Below, one piece after another: positions 6,084 to 7,928 of a DNA stretch of 7,928 bases (its first letter is position 1; every line of letters starts with the position of its first letter). The stretch is from positions 1 to 7,928 of the forward strand of contig JBASCW010000020.1 in the NCBI GenBank assembly GCA_049651845.1, given 5' to 3'. The position numbers and the translations under genes were made by a program. The DNA comes from RBG-16-66-20 sp049651845. Its GTDB lineage: Bacteria; Pseudomonadota; Gammaproteobacteria; Burkholderiales; SG8-39. The notes beneath the pieces are model-generated. The model saw nothing but the letters and a program-made list of their open reading frames with translations. It ran no database searches and was not told the origin of the DNA.

Positions 6084-6496
6084 ACGATTGCGTGTTCTGC
6101 AGGATCGTCGCGGGGCAGATTCCCTCGACGCGCGTGTTCGAGGACGAGCACACGCTCGCCTTCATGGACATCGGCCACGTCAATCCGGGCCATACGCTGG
6201 TCGCGGTGAAGAAGCACGCGGCCAATGTCTTCGAACTCGAAGAGTCGCAGGCGGAAGCGCTCGCGCGCGCTACCTTGAGAATCTCAAGAGCCCTGAAGAA
6301 AACCTTTGAGCCAGAAGGCCTGTCGGTCTACCAGGCGAACGGCAAGGCCGCCGGCCAGACGGTGTTCCACTACCACGTACACCTGCTGCCGCGGCACGCG
6401 GGCGACGGCATGGAGCTCGTCTGGCCGGTGAAGAATCCGCCGCGCGCGACGCTGGAAGAGTACGCCGCGCGAATAAAGGAGAAATTGGGGCTCTGA
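6080..6496 (+). CDS. HIT-family (histidine triad) nucleotide hydrolase
   Basis: The protein is 138 aa. It starts MNDCVFCRI, with Cys4 and Cys7 as in many HIT proteins with a zinc site, and has the triad HYHVHLLPR with His97, His99 (expected nucleophile) and His101; YQANGKAAGQTVFH upstream is the usual nucleotide-binding strand. HIT enzymes hydrolyse AMP-linked substrates such as adenosine phosphoramidates or Ap4A; the exact substrate is not readable here. The start at 6080 is chosen because its ATG overlaps the apaH TGA (ATGA), GGAGG lies 6 nt upstream at 6069-6073, and homologues begin at the same place. A 17-residue upstream extension from 6029 would lie inside apaH. Expression is probably coupled to apaH. 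The stop codon lies within a small palindrome. Confidence 0.93.
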   Translation: MNDCVFCRIVAGQIPSTRVFEDEHTLAFMDIGHVNPGHTLVAVKKHAANVFELEESQAEALARATLRISRALKKTFEPEGLSVYQANGKAAGQTVFHYHVHLLPRHAGDGMELVWPVKNPPRATLEEYAARIKEKLGL

Positions 6497-6504
6497 CCCC
6501 GTTT
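6482..6504. repeat. Short REP-like palindrome at the convergent gene junction
   Basis: AAATTGGGG-CTCTGA-CCCCGTTT is an imperfect inverted repeat with a 4-bp GGGG/CCCC core and matching A/T-rich flanks. It spans the end of the HIT gene, whose TGA is the loop. From memory, similar GGGGTCTGACCCC or GGGGTCAGAGCCCC palindromes recur in many beta- and gammaproteobacterial genomes, some near REP-associated transposases. It could alternatively be a weak bidirectional terminator, but there is no real T-tract and the stem is short. Confidence 0.35.
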
Positions 6505-6518
6505 GCTGGCGAGCAGCT

Positions 6519-7454
6519 CTAGAAGGGCGAGCTGCCGAAGGCTTTCTGGTAGCGTTCGGCGATCTCGTCGCGCGTGAACCTGTGGTTCTGCGGCCCGCGC
6601 TGCGCGATCTTGATCGAACCCATGAGCGAGGCGAGGCGCCCGGTGGTTTCCCAGTCCCAGCCGCGCGTGATGCCGTAGAGCAGCCCCGCGCGGTAGGCGT
6701 CGCCGCAGCCGGTCGGGTCCACGACCGCCGCGGCGGGGACCGCGGGGATCTCGATCTGCCGGCCGCCGGCGTGGATGGTCGAGCCCTGGGCGCCGAGCGT
6801 GGCGACGAGCGCCTTCAGCTCGCGCGCGAGGTCCTCGAGCGCTCGCCCGGTCTTCTCCTCGAGCAGCTTGCCCTCGTAGTCGTTCACCGCCAGGTAGTCG
6901 GCCAGGCGCACCATTTCGAGCAGCTCTTCGCGCGAGAACATCGGCAGGCCCTGCCCCGGGTCGAACAGGAACGGGATGCGGTGCTCGGCGCACTGGCGCG
7001 AGTGCTGCAGCATGCCCTCCTTGCCGTCCGGGCCGATGATCGCCAGGCGCGCGCCGAGGCCCGCATGGATGCGGTTTTCGTGCGAGTAGTTCATCGCGCC
7101 GGGGTGGAACGCCGTGATCTGGTTGTCGTCGAGGTCGGTGGTGATGAACGCCTGCGCGGTGAACTCGCCGCCGATGCGCTTCAGGTGCGTGCGCGCGATG
7201 CCGAGCGCGTCGAGGCGCGAGAAATAGGGCTCGATGTCCTCGCCGACGGTCGCCATCAGCAGCGGGTTGTCGCCGAGCATCTTCAGGTTGTAGCCGATGT
7301 TGCCCGCGGTGCCGCCGAACTCGCGGCGCATCTCGGGCGTGAGGAAGCACACGTTGAGGATGTGCAGCTGGTCCGCGAGCAGGTGGTTCTTGAACCGGTC
7401 CGGGAACACCATGATCGTGTCGTAAGCCATCGAGCCTGTCACCAGCGTCGTCAA
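6519..7454 (-). CDS. PfkB-family carbohydrate/nucleoside kinase, TTG start
   Basis: This is a ribokinase-fold kinase of 311 aa from the chosen start, a normal family length. FGGTAGNIGYNLKMLG (about 46-61) is the N-terminal PfkB signature and DPTGCGDAYRAG (246-257) the C-terminal one, with catalytic Asp252. The family usually has G-A-G-D as the anion hole; here it is G-C-G-D. NDYEG (191-195) and TLGAQGS (219-225) are the usual nucleotide-binding elements. Proteins of this subgroup are often labelled adenosine kinase or carbohydrate kinase; the substrate cannot be read from sequence. The start is TTG at 7452-7454: it yields LTTLVTGSMAYDTIM, matching the subgroup N-terminus, and has AAGGAG 8 nt upstream. 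The upstream ATG at 7649 would overlap the neighbouring gene by about 180 nt. It follows the DUF3426 gene by 16 nt. Confidence 0.9.
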   Translation of the reverse strand: MTTLVTGSMAYDTIMVFPDRFKNHLLADQLHILNVCFLTPEMRREFGGTAGNIGYNLKMLGDNPLLMATVGEDIEPYFSRLDALGIARTHLKRIGGEFTAQAFITTDLDDNQITAFHPGAMNYSHENRIHAGLGARLAIIGPDGKEGMLQHSRQCAEHRIPFLFDPGQGLPMFSREELLEMVRLADYLAVNDYEGKLLEEKTGRALEDLARELKALVATLGAQGSTIHAGGRQIEIPAVPAAAVVDPTGCGDAYRAGLLYGITRGWDWETTGRLASLMGSIKIAQRGPQNHRFTRDEIAERYQKAFGSSPF

Positions 7455-7462
7455 GCGTTCTG

Positions 7463-7468
7463 CTCCTT
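7463..7468 (-). promoter_or_regulatory. Ribosome binding site fixing the TTG start of the PfkB-type kinase
   Basis: AAGGAG on the minus strand, 8 nt before the TTG at 7452-7454 and just after the stop of the upstream gene. The first in-frame ATG, at 7428-7430, would cut off the first beta strand (VTGS) of the kinase fold and has no comparable ribosome site. Confidence 0.75.
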
Positions 7469-7470
7469 GG

Positions 7471-7928
7471 TCAGGGATAGAAGAGGTACATGCGATAGCC
7501 GACCGCGCGCAGCCCCGTGGTGTCGATGTACACGCGCAGCACGGCCTCGGCGCCCGGGCCGATGCCGCGCGCGAGCACGTCGGCGGCGAGGCCGGCGAGG
7601 TAGTCCGCCGGCGCGAGCACGCGCCGCGCCACCGCCTCGTCGCGCTCATCGGTCAGCGTGAGCTCGAGCGACGGGTACTCCTGCGCGAACTGCGCCTGGT
7701 TGCGCAGCACCGCGTTCAGCACGATCACGCTGTCGCGCCGGCCGTCGGCCTGCAGGTCGGACGACTCGATCGCCAACAGCTTGGGGCGGCGCGGCAGCTG
7801 CAGCTCGCACCGGAGCGCCGCGCAGGCCGCCTCCAGGTGCGGGCGCAGCTCGGGCGCGAGCACCGCGATCTCGGTGCGGAACCAGTAGGTCGCCTGCGCG
7901 AGCAGCGCCGCGGCCGCGACCAACGCGG
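7471..7928 (-). CDS. DUF3426-type membrane protein, C-terminal part (5' end outside window)
   Basis: About 152 residues are visible and the frame stays open to the window edge. They begin in a hydrophobic segment (VAAAALLAQ), probably the end of a single membrane helix, followed by a soluble domain. That domain contains LRPHLEAACAALRCELQLPR, then an IESSDLQAD strand, VLNAVLRNQAQ, the P-x-L-E-L-T-L-T-D motif, and RRVLAPADYL. This order is what I know from DUF3426 domains, which in betaproteobacteria usually sit behind an N-terminal zinc-ribbon (MJ0042-type) and a disordered linker; those parts would be off-window. No biochemical function is established. The gene ends 16 nt before the kinase and is probably co-transcribed with it. 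The TTG at 7921-7923 is most likely an internal Leu codon, not a start. Confidence 0.8.
   Translation of the reverse strand, partial: ALVAAAALLAQATYWFRTEIAVLAPELRPHLEAACAALRCELQLPRRPKLLAIESSDLQADGRRDSVIVLNAVLRNQAQFAQEYPSLELTLTDERDEAVARRVLAPADYLAGLAADVLARGIGPGAEAVLRVYIDTTGLRAVGYRMYLFYP

Noticed and set aside
6505..6518. GCTG/CAGC hairpin as a terminator between the convergent HIT and kinase genes
   Set aside because: Four base pairs without a U-tract on either strand is too weak to call.
7455..7649. N-terminal extension of the PfkB kinase to 7649
   Set aside because: It overlaps the DUF3426 gene out of frame, encodes Arg/Ser/Ala-rich sequence, and a Shine-Dalgarno marks the TTG at 7454.
6582..7661. 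Plus-strand frame of 359 codons opposite the PfkB kinase
   Set aside because: Shadow of the kinase codon bias; no domain and no credible start context.

Overview
The window reads as an ordinary, gene-dense chromosomal segment from a very GC-rich proteobacterium. It is most likely a betaproteobacterium of the Burkholderiales type. This rests on the protein flavour (UbiK, YifB/ComM, a DUF3426 protein, and a PfkB kinase opening with a GS-x-AYDTI-type N-terminus), on the PII and AmtB sequences, and on familiar gene neighbourhoods. The taxonomic call is inference from memory of these families, not from a search. No mobile element, CRISPR array, tRNA or rRNA was seen.

Left part, 1-3430. The last 39 codons of a probable MarR-type regulator enter on the + strand. 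Facing it is a minus-strand nitrogen operon: an outer-membrane porin of the OmpL-like (BBP2) type, then the PII signal protein GlnK, then the ammonium channel AmtB, ending in a strong rho-independent terminator. Gaps between these genes are 10-12 nt. The porin leads the operon. Upstream of it, in the 204-nt gap to ubiK, lies what looks like a full nitrogen-control promoter: a -24/-12 sigma-54 element, an exact match to the IHF consensus, and two NtrC-like dyads 31 nt apart. This is the best find in the window. It ties an uncharacterised porin to nitrogen starvation, so the operon can be read as an envelope-spanning nitrogen module: porin in the outer membrane, AmtB in the inner membrane, and GlnK as the cytoplasmic gate of AmtB.

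Middle, 3470-6496. Four plus-strand genes follow: ubiK (ubiquinone biosynthesis accessory factor, GTG start), comM/yifB (AAA+ branch-migration ATPase linked to natural transformation), apaH (symmetrical Ap4A hydrolase) and a HIT-family nucleotide hydrolase overlapping apaH by 4 nt (ATGA). The last two act on related dinucleotide or nucleotide-adduct substrates and look translationally coupled. apaH has no Shine-Dalgarno and a -10-like hexamer very close to its ATG.

Right part, 6519-7928. Two minus-strand genes run toward the HIT gene: a DUF3426 membrane protein cut by the window edge, then a PfkB-family sugar/nucleoside kinase with a TTG start. A small GGGG/CCCC palindrome sits at the convergent junction. 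No gene-free stretch longer than about 204 nt exists.
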